From contig JAYKKT010000076.1 of assembly GCA_036023115.1 (NCBI GenBank), forward strand, positions 6,266,001 to 6,330,000: a stretch of 64,000 nt of DNA, given 5' to 3'. Positions 1 to 11,045 of this stretch are shown here, piece by piece (position 1 is the stretch's first letter; every line of letters begins with the position of its first letter). The translations under genes and the position numbers were made by a program. The notes beneath the pieces are model-generated. The model was not told the origin of the DNA and made no database searches. It saw only the letters and a list, made by a program, of their open reading frames with translations. This stretch comes from Brasenia schreberi. Taxonomy: Eukaryota; Streptophyta; Magnoliopsida; Nymphaeales; Cabombaceae.

Positions 1-1513
1 CTTCTAGTGGAACAACCACAACCTCTTTACATTACATCACCCATATAAATACAATAGTACATTTTTTCATAGGGACGATTACGATAGTTTGTCGGTTCTC
101 ACTTATTGGGACATCCAAACCTTCAAGAGGCACCCAACACCACTACTAGTTTTGGCCCCTTGGAAGATAGACTCTCACTTGTTCTGAGTGTAGGTCCCTT
201 GGGGAGAGAACTAGCATTTCCTAATATCCGGGTTCCACTTAATGTAGCTATGGAGCATCCTCCTCTAGTGAAATCAAACTCCTTTTTCTTGGTCTTTAAG
301 GGGGTTCCTTCTTATCAAGTGAGGCTCAAACTTAGTACTGAAAAATCACCTTCTCGAGCTTTTGTTTTAAACATCGAAATTTCTTTGGAAGTAGAAGCAT
401 GCTCAAATAATTCATTGTCATGATTCCCATGAACCTCACTTACAAAGGATCTCTAAGCTCCAATAGGGGTGGATAGGCCTCAAAAGATCCAATATCAGGA
501 GAACGGTCCACCTGCAAATAGAATATTTCAAATTAAGGTAAGGAATACCAGATTTAACCATACTTGGATAAACAAGCAGACTAACATAGTTCCTTGATGA
601 ACATAGGCGAATAAAAAGGGCACAATGACAATTATCCCATGATATTGTTGCCGAATATATCAAGAGAATTCTATGTTCACCTTGGTTTCATGAACTCAAG
701 TGAATCGACAAAACCATAGCAATAGAAAGGAATGGTTGGTCTTCATGAGGTATGAGTCTAGTCCCTAGATACTTCCAAATAGTCATTCCTAAATAGCCGT
801 TGTGTAAGCTTGGGAACATTGAACTTTTGGCCAGAGCAATGGCGGTTCAACACCATTGATGAGAAGAGAAGTAATCACTGATACATCGAGCAACATTAGA
901 ACATCATTCCAAATAGAAACTGAAATCAGTCATGCTATGAAACCCAAAAAGCTAAAAACGAATATAATAGTTTACCAACAAAATAGGAGTCTAGGGTTGA
1001 AAGCATGACAAGGTCATGTAAACCCCACTAGAACTATAGTTGAATCATATTAAGCCAGTCCACATAAAGCTTATTGCCTGTTGGCCAAGAATGAACGGAA
1101 CTTGAACATGAGGAAGCCACAAATACTTGTCAAGTTGAGGGAAAAGATTATGAAATATTAAAATCTTTCAAACTGTTGTACTGTGGAGTGAGAGGTAGTA
1201 TTGCATTGAAAACAAAAGTAAGAGAATCAGTGACAAATGAGATGTGGAAAAATATGAGCAATCCATAACTTGTTATATTTCGTTAGAAAAATAAGGATTT
1301 AAGTTCCTCTTATAGATTAGTCGTTGAACATGTCAATGATAAAACAATCTTCTCAAGTGATAGTGCTTGAAAGAAATTTCAAAACTTTTGGGCTTGAAGT
1401 TTAAGAGGCCCATGAAAATCATAAATGAGTCATAGCTGGGCAAACCGTTAACACTGAAAATTGACAAGTTACGAAAAGCTACAGAGAATTAAGACAGAAA
1501 ATATAGAAGTCAG
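1..1513. other. Unassigned AT-rich DNA
   Basis: No recognisable gene or element. The longest frame, positions 106-423 on the plus strand (105 codons), has no domain I know and no clear promoter or splice context. Short frames on both strands are broken by stops. This may be old repeat DNA. Confidence 0.5.
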
Positions 1514-1575
1514 AAGGACTCTTCTAGATCTGCCTAAGGACTCTTCTAGAACTAACTCTATAGCACTATATAAAG
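1514..1575 (+). promoter_or_regulatory. Promoter-like: doubled 15-bp motif and TATA box
   Basis: The motif AAGGACTCTTCTAGA occurs at 1514-1528 and again at 1536-1550, and TATATAAAG follows at 1567-1575. A doubled motif about 20 bp ahead of a TATA box resembles the U3 region of a plant LTR. No transcript or LTR partner can be shown, so this is only promoter-like. Confidence 0.3.
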
Positions 1576-2133
1576 GAGGCTAAATGAACAAATTGATAAT
1601 GCTTAATGTTATCAAATTCCAGTCACCTTTTTGTAATTTAGTTTTCTTTCGCTTCTTTGCTTCTTTTGTTTGTTGTAGCAGTTCCTTCTTAATAGATCAT
1701 CTTGTTTTCCTTTTTTTATACTTTCATGTTGTTTAGTATCTTTAGGAACCGGTCTCCCTGAGTCCTCATCCATCCACAACACCTCCAAAGCTTTATGAAG
1801 AATGTACATGACATTTGGTTAAGGATTTACAAGAACCCACATAATCACTTGAGCCTTAATAATAACCCCCTTAGAATGGAGGTAGGACATTCTTTAGCAT
1901 GTTAGAACACCACCTACTATAATTTTCTCGAAGATAAGTCACCTGAGCGGCATTTAGTGCCAGATTTGGGTGTGCTTGTTGATTCCTACCACAACGAGTT
2001 TTCTTTTTCAAGCTTTAATCGAAGAGGAAAAAATATGTTTTGGATTTCTTTGCTGTACTTCTCATTGATGTTTCCCTCTTTTGCTGTCCAAACAAAGATT
2101 GGTGTATTAGGTGAATCTCTCTTTCTCTCAAAA
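1576..2133. other. Unassigned
   Basis: Pyrimidine-rich stretch at about 1615-1735, then DNA without a recognisable feature. If the TATA box upstream is real, this would be its transcribed region, but no reading frame supports a gene. Confidence 0.4.
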
Positions 2134-2614
2134 CAAGGTCATGCAAGTGACTCTAATTATGTTCGACATAATGCAGACAGCTCATTCTTCAACTTTATGC
2201 AGCTTTCTTACGTCTATAGTTGGCTTTGTTTTGTCATCGAGGAATGCGGCCGAAGCCCAAAAGAACACAGTAATTACAGGATGCAGAGGCAGTGTAAAAC
2301 AGCCCCAGTGGTATCACTTACAACAACAAGCGGTGAAACGTAAGCGGTGGCCATGCATAAAAGTGTGTAACGACGACAAAACCAGTTAGATTCTACATCC
2401 TCAATTTCAAACCAAACCGCTCTTGAATGGTACACTGACAGAAAATTGGAAATTCCGTTGTTGTAAATTGAATTATTCATATTAACAATCCATGCATAAC
2501 ATCGCCATCTTGCAGAATGAGCAGTGTAGCTCACAAGTTGAATGTCATGAGTTGGATATTCGGGGTGTTCATCATCTGGCTCGGGCTTCCCGTTGTAACA
2601 AGAAAAAAGAACAT
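2134..2614. repeat. Duplicated segment, copy 1 (partner 41677-41959)
   Basis: Two blocks, 2134-2227 and 2436-2614, match 41677-41770 and 41779-41959 almost base for base. Copy 1 has 208 bp between the blocks; copy 2 has 8 bp. The minus strand of the second block reads openly in both copies and encodes a shared stretch containing PDDEHPEYPTHDIQLV and TAHSARWRCYAWI (copy 2 has small substitutions). I do not recognise the family. Few in-frame breaks and conservative replacements suggest a coding exon or an old transposon gene, but two near-identical copies cannot prove selection. Confidence 0.75.
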
Positions 2615-4525
2615 CGCCGTATTTCATATGATTCTTAAGGCTAAATTTTGGTCTAGTTAAACGCTGAAACAAAATAAACGATCAGCATAAATACAGGCCA
2701 TGCTTGAAGCAACAAAATTGAGTAACGGTGGCGGACCAGTTCATGTGTGTGACACCGATATCCCAAAAGAAACGAAAGAAAAACAACCAGATTTCACCAA
2801 GTGAACCTAGCCCCCTCCTTGGGAAAATCTCTCGGTCAGTCACCGTTGAGTAAAAAGTGGCAACCACACACAGCGGAAAGTTTTGAAAAGCTTGCCAACT
2901 TTTGAAGGCAAGTAAAGATAGGTTCCTAAAATTTATGGATTTCTCTGTGAAAAGTGACCGAGATCAGACCAAGTTGGCCACCCCTCTCTTTTCAATCTTA
3001 ATTGACTTAACATTTGATCAGCTGACCACTTGTCGGGGCGTAGATATTATTATAGCAAGTATACACGGCTACTTTTTATGCCACCAAAGGAAAAAGAAAA
3101 GCATGATGGACAGGAAAAACACAAACATAAGATGCGTTCAATGGTGCCTCCGAGCAGCTCAGACACGTATAGAGACATTGAGAACCATCAACCAGAGGAG
3201 TCACGTCGCTTACCATGTTTTGCAATATATAAATATATATACACAAACTCTCACACACATATCTAAAGAATTTCTCCCAGTTTTATATTTTTTATTAATT
3301 GTATCAGCAACCATGAGAAGGTTATTTAATATTGTCGAATGTGCGATATGAATCCGACTTGCTGTTCAAGCACATAATAAAAACCATAGTCGGATTTGGT
3401 TATCTGCTGGAAATCCACCGAACATCGTCAGCATCACCACCTATTTTACTTCCCCTCTCGAAAATAGCGCGTACCTGTTTCAGACTTAATTAGATATATC
3501 CGTCTAACAATATATATACACTATTCGAAAAATTTGGTTTTGAAAACCTCAACCGCAGCACAACAAAGAAAGAGAATTTAAAAAATAATATTCAATTAGA
3601 GATAAATTCCAAAACTCCGCCAATAGGATCACCCTTTCATTGTTGGTCTCAACCCCGCATAAAGAGGAGGGTTGCGTTAGGCTTGCGACAGTGAACATAA
3701 AACTGTTAGATTTTCATATAATAAATTATACAAATTATGAGCATTGCATTGGGGCATCCCATCTTAGTGACGTACTACAAAGCCCGAATACAATGAAAAG
3801 AAAGCAAGAGCCTCTATATTTTTGCCTAGATTCACTGAATAAATTGTAAAGATGATTCCCATATCATGGACGAGTGGGGAAAAGAAGTTAGTCCTAATAG
3901 CCCAAATGTAATAAATAAATTATAGAGAGGGTCTCCATATTTTCAGTATGGATGGATGTAGGGGTAAAGAAGCTAATCTTAGATAATAAGATTCATATTG
4001 ATTCTTAGAATATCATAACATTATCTAGTAAGCTAATGGAGGTGGTAGATACTATGATTCAGAGAAATATTTATATCCTATGTTTATAAGAGAGACTCTA
4101 AACACCAAAAAAATTTGTAAATAAAATTTTTCCCAAAAACAAAACTCTTCAAGTTCAAAGTTTTGCCAAAAATCTCATCACTTTCAAAATTGTTTTAAAA
4201 CTTGATGATTTTTAAAGCACACTTTTTGAAAAGAAATGTTTTAGAAAATTTGAAAGCCAAAGTTGAATAGAGTAAAATAAAGAAGGAACGATCATTTCGA
4301 GAAAGATAAGGAAGTGCCAAGGATATGCGACATCCACAAGAGGCAAGCCAATTTAATTTGGGGTCAAGCTGCAAGGACAAAAAAGGTAAGGCAAATCAAG
4401 CCTAGATCAAGCATATGAATCAAGCCCAATTCAGATTCAAGGTCAAGTTGCAAGGCGAATCCAATTCAAAACAAAGTCAAGACAAAACGAACTTAATCCA
4501 AGTCAAGGGGTTGCACCAACCTAGC
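2615..4525. other. Unassigned AT-rich DNA
   Basis: No gene recognised. A 149-codon plus frame (2902-3351) overlaps frames on the other strand and has no known motif. Around 4380-4510 the sequence is rich in CAAG/TCAAG steps, probably simple-sequence decay. The right edge is set by the LTR that begins at 4526. Confidence 0.5.
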
Positions 4526-5297
4526 TGTAGACGCTGAAAAATCCCCGCCTCTGGTTTCTTAGGCCTGAAGCGAATCTTTTTGTGTGTCTAAATCGTATTT
4601 TAAGCAAAAGGGCATGCCAGCTAGCTTGCTTAAGCTAGCGAAGAAATGTTTTGAAATCTGACTTCTATCGGGGCGACTGTGAGCAAGCAAGCTCTTTTCG
4701 TTGCAGACCTTCTTGCACCGATGCGCAAGAGTTAGTCTGTACGCTTAGAAAATCGAGTTTTAAACATGATAACCTAGGGAAAATGTTTGAGGTGTTCGAT
4801 TGGGCTGATTTGTATGGTTTCAAGTTTTCTTTTCACGTGGATTTGCACGTGCCTATGTCTTTCTTTTTATCCCTTTTCGGGCCAACTAGGTGTGTGTGTG
4901 AAGTGTCCTAAGTTGGGCGATTTTGAGCAGGAGTGTGGTGTTCGCTTTGATACAATATGCGTCCTAACTCGTGGTATGGCGTATATGCAATGCAAACTCA
5001 TGCAACTCCAAACGGAAAACCCAAATTGAAAGACAATGCGGAAGGAAAATGACTTAATGTAAATTTGCAGAAAGGGAAATTGTAAAAGGAAAATATGGCT
5101 ATATCTTAAGAGCGGAAAGACTCAATTGTGCAAGTGTGTATCGTGTATATATGTAAAGACTATGCACACTACTGAACCTTAAAACCCAAATCTTAAAGAC
5201 ATAGCCGAAGGGAAATACTTATAATATATATGGGCCCGAAGGTCGCCAACGTATGCGTGGGTGTTGTGTGTATATTGAAAGACAACTCACACGACTT

Positions 5298-5640
5298 GTA
5301 AATGAAACCCAAATATAATTGCAATATGGCCTTGACTAAGATTTGGGAGTAAGAGCGAAAGCTCAATGTGTGTGAGTGTAGAATTGAAATACTACGCACA
5401 CGATATGAATGAAACCCAAATATAATTGCAATAGGCCTTGACTAAGGTCTTGGGAGTAAGAGCGAAAGCTCAATGTGTATGAGTGTAGAATTGAAATACT
5501 ACGCACACGACATGAATAAAAACACCCCCAAAACGAAATTGCAATAGGCCCTTACTAGGGTCTTGGAAATAAGAGCGAAAGCTCAATGTGTGTGAGTGTG
5601 AAAATTGAAAGACAACACACACAACTTAAATAAAACCCAC
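5298..5640. repeat. Tandem array, period about 107-113 bp, in the LTR
   Basis: The landmark AAGAGCGAAAGCTCAATGTG recurs at 5351, 5458 and 5571, with decayed relatives on both sides (5100-5300 and 5640-5760). Each unit also carries a GTGTGTGAGTG stretch. The sister LTR has an independent, longer version of this array at 38853-39560. Confidence 0.8.
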
Positions 5641-6559
5641 ACAACTTAAATCATATACGTATAGCTATATCTTAAGGGCTGATTAGGCCCATGTATGTGT
5701 CAAAATCGTGTGCAGCTAAGAGCGGAATAGGCTCAAGTGCACGTGTGTGTGGGTGTGCCAAACCACATTATTACAAGCGGGGGGAGACAACGCTCCATTA
5801 TTACAACCCCGTATCGAATTTAATTAAGCATAAGCAAGTCTATAACAAGGACCGAGTTAGGTACTTACGTATAGCTGGTTCGGGTGTGACTTGCTTGCAC
5901 TTGGCCTAGAGAGTCGCCTTGGGTTGCAAGAGGGAGCTCCTTGGATGGGCGCGGCAAGAGAAGGTGCTAGCCGAAGGATAGAGGTGCAGGCAGGTGGTGC
6001 CTTGGTGCTGGCTGAGGGGCAGGCACGACAGGTAGGTAGGGGGGTAAGGTGGGTGATGGAGTGTTAGTTAGGGGCTGCCACTAAGGCTTGGGGTAGGTCT
6101 TAGGGAGAGGTAAGGCTGAGGGTGTAAGGCACGACTGGTCAAGGGAAGAGGGGCAGGTGGTGTGGCCGGTTGATGGAAGGTGGCAGGTGGTGCAGCCGAG
6201 TGGAAGGGATGTTAGCTAGGCTAAGGGAGAGTGGCGGTTGTGTGGCTTGTAATGGAGGAGAGTGAAGAAGAGGTGATGTTGAGATGGGGTACTAACCGGG
6301 ATGGAAGTCTGGCCGAAGGATGGAGGTGGCGGGTGGTAGCTGAAAGATGATGGCAGGCGGGTGTCAAGGTGCAACCGAGTGGAAGCGGAGGTTGCAGTCG
6401 GTGGCGTGGAGTGGAGCTGGCCGAAGGATGGAGGTGGCGTGGAGTGGAGTGGTTGAAAGAGAGAGAGGGCAGGTGAGAGAGGAGAGAAAGGGCTGGGCTA
6501 CCCAAAATTCCATGCCCAACCCGCCCCAAGGGGGCGGGGGGTTTATAGGCTTTAGTGGG

Positions 6560-6915
6560 GTCGGTTGGGCTGGTATTGGGGGGTCAGTTGGGCTGGTTAG
6601 GTGGTAGTGGTTTGGGGGTATGGTGTGCTAGATATTTAGGTGGGCCAGATATTTGTCTTAGGTGGTTTGGGGATATGGTGTGCTAGGCATTTAGGTGGGC
6701 TGGTTTAGTGGTTTAGAGCTTAGCTAGGTGGGTTGGGCTTAGGGTGAGGTTTAGTGGAATAGGTTAGGTGTTTAGGCTAGGATTAGGGAAGGATTAAGGA
6801 AGTGGGTTAGGCGATTAGGCTAGGATTAGGTCGGGTTTAGGGGAAATGGCTAGGATTAGGTCGGATTTAGGGAGAAATGGCTAGGTAAGGTGGGTTAGCT
6901 TAGGTTTAGGGTTAG
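6560..6915 (+). repeat. G-rich, irregular TTAGG/TTTAGGG-like repeats
   Basis: Short units such as TTAGGTGG, GATTAGG and TTTAGGG are scattered at irregular spacing, including GGTTTAGGGTTAGG near 6905. The plant telomere unit TTTAGGG occurs a few times but never as a perfect run. This is a strand-asymmetric G-rich block inside the LTR, not a real telomere array. The adjoining 5930-6560 is also G-rich on the plus strand. Confidence 0.45.
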
Positions 6916-7139
6916 GAGCATCCCTTCGCATGACCCATGGACCTAGTTGCAGCAAGTTGGTGCAACCCTAGGTTAGGTGTAGGTGCATACAATCTTAAAC
7001 ACATACTCATTAGGCTAACCTACATGATTAACCCGAAACTTGACACAAAAGTCAAGTCTACCACATTTTTCACTCATATTTCACCCCATTCTCTCTCATA
7101 CCCAAGCTTTCCACGTGAATTTCTTGTGGGCCCCACCTC

Positions 7140-7147
7140 TATTTATG
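7140..7147 (-). promoter_or_regulatory. LTR TATA box, minus strand
   Basis: Minus strand reads CATAAATA within CTCATAAATAGAGG. The sister LTR has CTATAAATAGAGG at the equivalent place, so this copy has one altered base in the core. It would drive transcription towards lower coordinates, into R-U5. Confidence 0.55.
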
Positions 7148-7179
7148 AGAAGGTGATGTGGGCCATGGATGTGGATATT

Positions 7180-7270
7180 GGATTGGATCTTTGGATCCAA
7201 ATCCAAATCCACATACATGTTTGGATTTGGATCTGGATATATATGGTCCAGATCCGATCCAAATTTGACT
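7180..7270. repeat. Palindromic GGATCTGGAT / CCAGATCC box array
   Basis: Closely packed forward and inverted copies of GGATTTGGATCTGGAT-type boxes can fold into hairpins. The array lies just upstream of the minus-strand TATA box. The sister LTR keeps a longer version (40655-40815), so it is a stable part of this promoter. Confidence 0.65.
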
Positions 7271-7740
7271 TTCTGACTCCTTCATGGTGTGTTCGAAATG
7301 AACAGTTTATGCGGGGCCTGACAGCATCAGTACTCCGTCTTGCGTTGGGTCTTCGCCAACATTGTCGTTCGCTCCTCTTTTTACCTTCTGGAGATCATTT
7401 CAATGGATTTGTTGATAATAGGGGCTTGGATGTCCGAGATTCTGGGGATGAATCTGATATGAGAGTTAATGTGTCGGGCTCGACATGTGCTCCGGTTTCG
7501 GGCTCTCTTTCGCTCCTCTAGTCCTACTTTCATCAGGCCAAGTTACTTTGCGGGGTTTCAAAACACCTTTTTAAAGGTTTTAAAACTATATGATACATAT
7601 TTTAAAACATATATAGTTTAAAGCATATGTATAGGGTTGCCTGGAAGGCTCCTGGGTTTCCAGACTCAAAATAGCTCTTTGGAGCAGCTTTTGCAAAACC
7701 ATGTGTTTTGGGAAAATCGTGGGATTTTGGGGTGTTTACA

Positions 7741-7759
7741 GATGCCCATCTTTGGCATT
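7741..7759 (-). other. Polypurine tract of minus-strand gypsy element
   Basis: Minus strand reads GCCAAAGATGGGCATC immediately before the LTR end TGTAAACACC. This is the position and type of sequence used to prime plus-strand synthesis. Confidence 0.6.
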
Positions 7760-8641
7760 ATCCAAATTGATTTGGATAATGGCAAAGATGACAACACCCC
7801 TTTGAGCAGACCCTATGCTGCTCGATGTTCGATTTCTCAAAATCTATTTACAAAAGGGAACGCTGCTTTGAGCCTCAATCCTAAGGATCTCGAGCTCTTC
7901 ATGTTTGCCTTTGCTTGAGTCTTAACACTCGCTAATCTGGCGGAGGTTTTATAGGAAAACAAGCTACATTTCAAGATTCCTACGTCTTACTCGAAACATC
8001 TAATTTTCAAACAAAATGAAATTCAAGTAAGTAAATCCTATTTTTACTTCAGGATTCCTCGAAATGAACCATGTTTATACTTGGGATAAGCTAGGGATGG
8101 GGAAGAGATACCACGGTCCCTTCTGAAGCATCCCGTGGTTTGAGGCATAGAAGGCAAAAAACTGCTCTTTTTGAGCTTTTTGGCCTCTTTTTCCTGTTTT
8201 TCATAGAGGGTCTCCCTTTGGGAGTATTTTTTCTTTAATCCCTCTTTTTCACAAGAGAACCGATTTTTTTCTTTTTGATCCTGGTTTCTTTCTTTTGGAA
8301 AGAGACTTTGGATGGGGAATTCCCTTTATCTTGGCCACGTTTTTCTTTTGGAAGGAGAAGAGAAAAGGAGACGACTTATCCCAAGGTCACACTCGATCCA
8401 TTCCAGATCAGCCTATTTAGAAATAGCACGTACTACTTGCAAGTATCTTGCTATATTGAACTAGGCCTTTCTTTGTAAGAAGAAGGATTTTGAAATGTAA
8501 CCACGTTTTTGGAAAACTCCACTCTTTCACAAGTGCGAATTCTCTCACTCAGGGTCACACGATTTGCCTTTGAACCTTACTTTCGAAGCTTCAAAGCAGC
8601 TATCCCTAAGGGTTTTCGAAATGGGGAATTTAACCCAAATC
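7760..8641 (-). other. 3' untranslated stretch of the gypsy element
   Basis: Lies between the integrase stop and the polypurine tract. Short frames exist on both strands but none has a recognisable motif. Such a gap is common in Tat-lineage elements. Confidence 0.5.
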
Positions 8642-9839
8642 CTACACATAATACTTCTTTAAGTATTGAATATTGATAGGATCTGCTAAATTCCTACCTT
8701 CTACATCGATCAACCAATATGAGTTGTTCGTGGTGGTTGCACGCACAACATAGGGTCCATCCGAGTTGTTTGTGGTGGTTGCACGCACAACATAGGGTCC
8801 ATCCCACTTGGGGCGCCACTTTCCAAGTGGATGTGAGCCATGATAGTGGATGATTTTCAAAACCAGATCTCCCACTTCAAAGTGGCGAGGTCTCATGTGT
8901 TTGTCATAATGTCGGGCTATCCTTTGTCGGTATGCACGAGCATGATCCATAGTAAGGAGTCGCCTCTCATCTAGCAAATCTAGTTCGGCCATCCTAGCAT
9001 GCTGAAGCGTCTCTAGGGGGAGGTCGAGTGCGATGGATGTATGGAATGAATGTAATTGTGTATGAATGGGCAGAATGGTGTTTGTGCCATAGACCAATTC
9101 AAATGGTGTGGCATTCGTGGGAGTCCGGATGGAAGTCCTATAAGCCCATAAGGCTTCATCCAGCTTCTCGTGTCACGTCCTACCCTTCTCTAAAGTCTTC
9201 TCAATTATACTAATGAGAGTCTTATTCGTGGCTTCGGCTTAGTCGTTGCCTTGAGGGTAGTAGGGCGAGGAGAAGTGATGAGTTATGCCATACGTGTTGC
9301 ATAACTTGACCATCCGCTCGTTTTTGAATGGGGTGTCATTATCAGACACAAGGTCTCGTAAAACCCCAAATCGAGCCAAGATATTCCTCCTAATGAAAGC
9401 CACCACATGTTGTCCTTGTACGTTGGTCAGGGAGATGGCTTCCACCCACTTGGAGAAATACTCAGTGGCTGCTAAAATAAATCTATGCCCATTCGATGCC
9501 TTTGGAAAGATCGGGCCTACGATATCAAACGCCCACATGGTAAATGGCCAGGGGCTGACCACGGAATGTAATGCAGATGATGGGATATGAGTGGCGTGCC
9601 CATGCATTTGACATGGATGACACTTCCTAACATGATCATGACAATCCTTTTTCAGGGTGGACCAAAAATAGCCCGCTCTAAGTATTTTCATTGCCATCAT
9701 GTTGGCATTAACATGACCTCCACATTCTCCATCGTGGAACTCATGCATCACAGTCCTAGCCTCCTCTAGATCGACACATCTTAGTAGGATGCCGGTAAAA
9801 CTTTTCTTATATAGAACCCCACCCAGAATGGTGTATCGG
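8642..9839 (-). pseudogene. Gypsy integrase with two nonsense codons
   Basis: Minus-strand pol end. In order: a pre-integrase stretch (GGVLYKKSFTGILLRC), the zinc-binding HHCC region with H-E-F-H...C-H-P-C, the catalytic core with FDIVGPI and VSDNDTPF as the two acidic positions, then AEATNK carrying the glutamate, and a C-terminal GPY/F-type domain with KWRPKWDGPYVV and a conserved tail NLADPI. Frame is kept over nearly 1.2 kb. The breaks are TAA at 9239-9241, just before the glutamate motif, and TGA near 9173 where a Trp is expected. It would insert cDNA into the genome if intact. Confident as Ty3/gypsy; Tat-like from the C-terminal pattern and neighbours. Confidence 0.9.
8721..8804. repeat. 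42-bp in-frame tandem duplication in the integrase
   Basis: Units 8721-8762 and 8763-8804 differ at a single base. The duplication repeats 14 residues (DGPYVVRATTTNNS) inside the GPY/F domain without breaking the frame. Confidence 0.9.
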
Positions 9840-10416
9840 GTTGAAATTTATAAATTTATGAAATTCCAAAACCCCTCATATTCAAAAATAAATTAAATTC
9901 AAATAAAACCTTCGAAATTTGCTTGATCGGGAATAGTCTCATTCCAAGACCTGATACCCAAGGTTAAAATGGTTCAATACCCTACACCCGTTGAAGTGGT
10001 TAAAGTGGTTCGATATCCTACACCCGTTAAAGTGGCTAAAGTGGTTCGATACCCTACACCCATTACAGTGGTTAAAGTGGTTCGATACCCTACACCCATA
10101 AAAATAGATAAATGGTCAAAGTGGTTATAGACTGACTTACGGAGCAAATGTAGGTCACCGTTGCAAACAAAAACTAGGAATGAAACCTAGTGCTCTTCCA
10201 AAATAATATTTGAAGATTTCATTAAATTTGATTTTTTCAAATATAAAATGTTTTTTTTTATATAAAGTGTTTAAAACCTGCCATATATAAAACTCGAACC
10301 ATAAGGAGGCAAATTCTCCAAAAAGAGATGGCATGAACAAAAAAGGCAATGATTGAGTACCAATTTTGGCGTTGTTGGGCAAGGTAACCTGTCATTTTTA
10401 GTTTTAAGTATTAGAA

Positions 10417-10547
10417 AAGAAAGTCGACGTTCAAAAAAGGAAAGTCAACGTTTAAGAAGGAAGGTCAACATCCAGAAAGGAAGGTCGGTATCAAAAAAAG
10501 GAAGGTCGACATTCAAGAAAGGAAATCAACGTTCAAGGAAGGAAACC
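10417..10547 (+). repeat. Minisatellite of about 20-25 bp units in LTR a
   Basis: Units of the form AAGGAAAGTCGACGTTCAAG with variations (GGTCAACATCC, GGTCGGTATC). The same array stands at the same place in LTRs b, c and d, with different copy numbers. Confidence 0.8.
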
Positions 10548-11036
10548 TTCTCAACTTTTGTCATATGATTGGTTCAAATTTGGTCACAATCGCATCTTGA
10601 CATCAAATCCTCTCAAGTAGAAGGCCATGGCGCTGTTGTCAAAATATTATACGGCTTGTTGTGCTTAAGACTCACCTTCTACCTGTAATTCTAGTACACC
10701 AATCCACCATAACTTGGCCAAACTATATGAACCTTAGGCTAGTATCAGCACCTAGCCAAGACAGCCCAATTCAAGCCCATTTTAAATTGTTGTCCCATCT
10801 ACTTAAGGCCCAACCTATCACCTTGCCAAACCCACTTGAATGGACACATTTTTGGCTTAACCTACTTGCCAAAAGACAGCCAAATGACCGATTTGGAAGG
10901 CCAAATACCTCACTTGCCTTAAATGAATGGGACAAATTTTGGCAAGAATGGCCAGTATTCACTTTCCAAAATATAACTATTTTCAATAAGGTAACTTGCC
11001 TTATGAAAATTTACAGTAAAGAGGCATCTCTTGGCC

Positions 11037-11045
11037 TATAAAAGG
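11037..11045 (+). promoter_or_regulatory. LTR a TATA box
   Basis: CCTATAAAAGGGGCC, followed some 60 bp later by a purine-rich leader (about 11097-11155). LTR b has the matching TATATAAAAGGGGCC, which supports this as the element's promoter. Confidence 0.6.

Larger units (their letters stand above)
4526..7740 (-). repeat. Long 3' LTR of minus-strand gypsy element
   Basis: About 3.2 kb, bounded by TGTAGACGC at 4526 and GTGTTTACA ending at 7740, so both ends carry the TG...CA signature in inverted form. The related LTR at 38249-41337 has the same order of parts: terminal box, tandem array, G-rich block, TATA region, palindromic box array, terminal box. A purine tract lies directly outside the 7740 end, which fixes the orientation as minus. 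No target duplication can be tested because the other end is lost. Confidence 0.8.
4526..9840 (-). mobile_element. Ty3/gypsy (Tat-like) element, minus strand, 5'-truncated
   Basis: Reading the minus strand from high to low coordinates: integrase (9839-8642), a 3' untranslated stretch, a purine tract (7759-7741), then a 3' LTR (7740-4526). Gag, protease, RT, RNase H and the 5' LTR are absent because the element stops at about 9840, where a plus-strand LTR fragment starts in mid-sequence. The integrase resembles the Tat lineage and the LTR termini (TGTAAACACC...) suit that group. A second LTR of the same family is at 38249-41337. Confidence 0.85.

Noticed and set aside
2902..3351. 149-codon plus frame as a gene
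   Set aside because: Overlaps other frames, has no recognised motif and no supporting context.
6221..6607. Open frames on both strands in the G-rich block
   Set aside because: GC-rich, low-complexity DNA has few stops by chance; translations are Ser/Pro/His or Gly/Arg/Trp runs with no domain.
6560..6915. True interstitial telomere array
   Set aside because: The TTTAGGG unit is never perfectly repeated and the block is part of an LTR.
6937..7521. 194-codon plus frame as a gene
   Set aside because: It covers the LTR promoter and palindromic boxes and is not kept in the sister LTR.
9239..9241. Stop in the integrase as the natural end of an ORF
   Set aside because: The frame continues with the glutamate motif, the GPY/F region and the NLADPI tail, so the stop is a mutation inside the domain.
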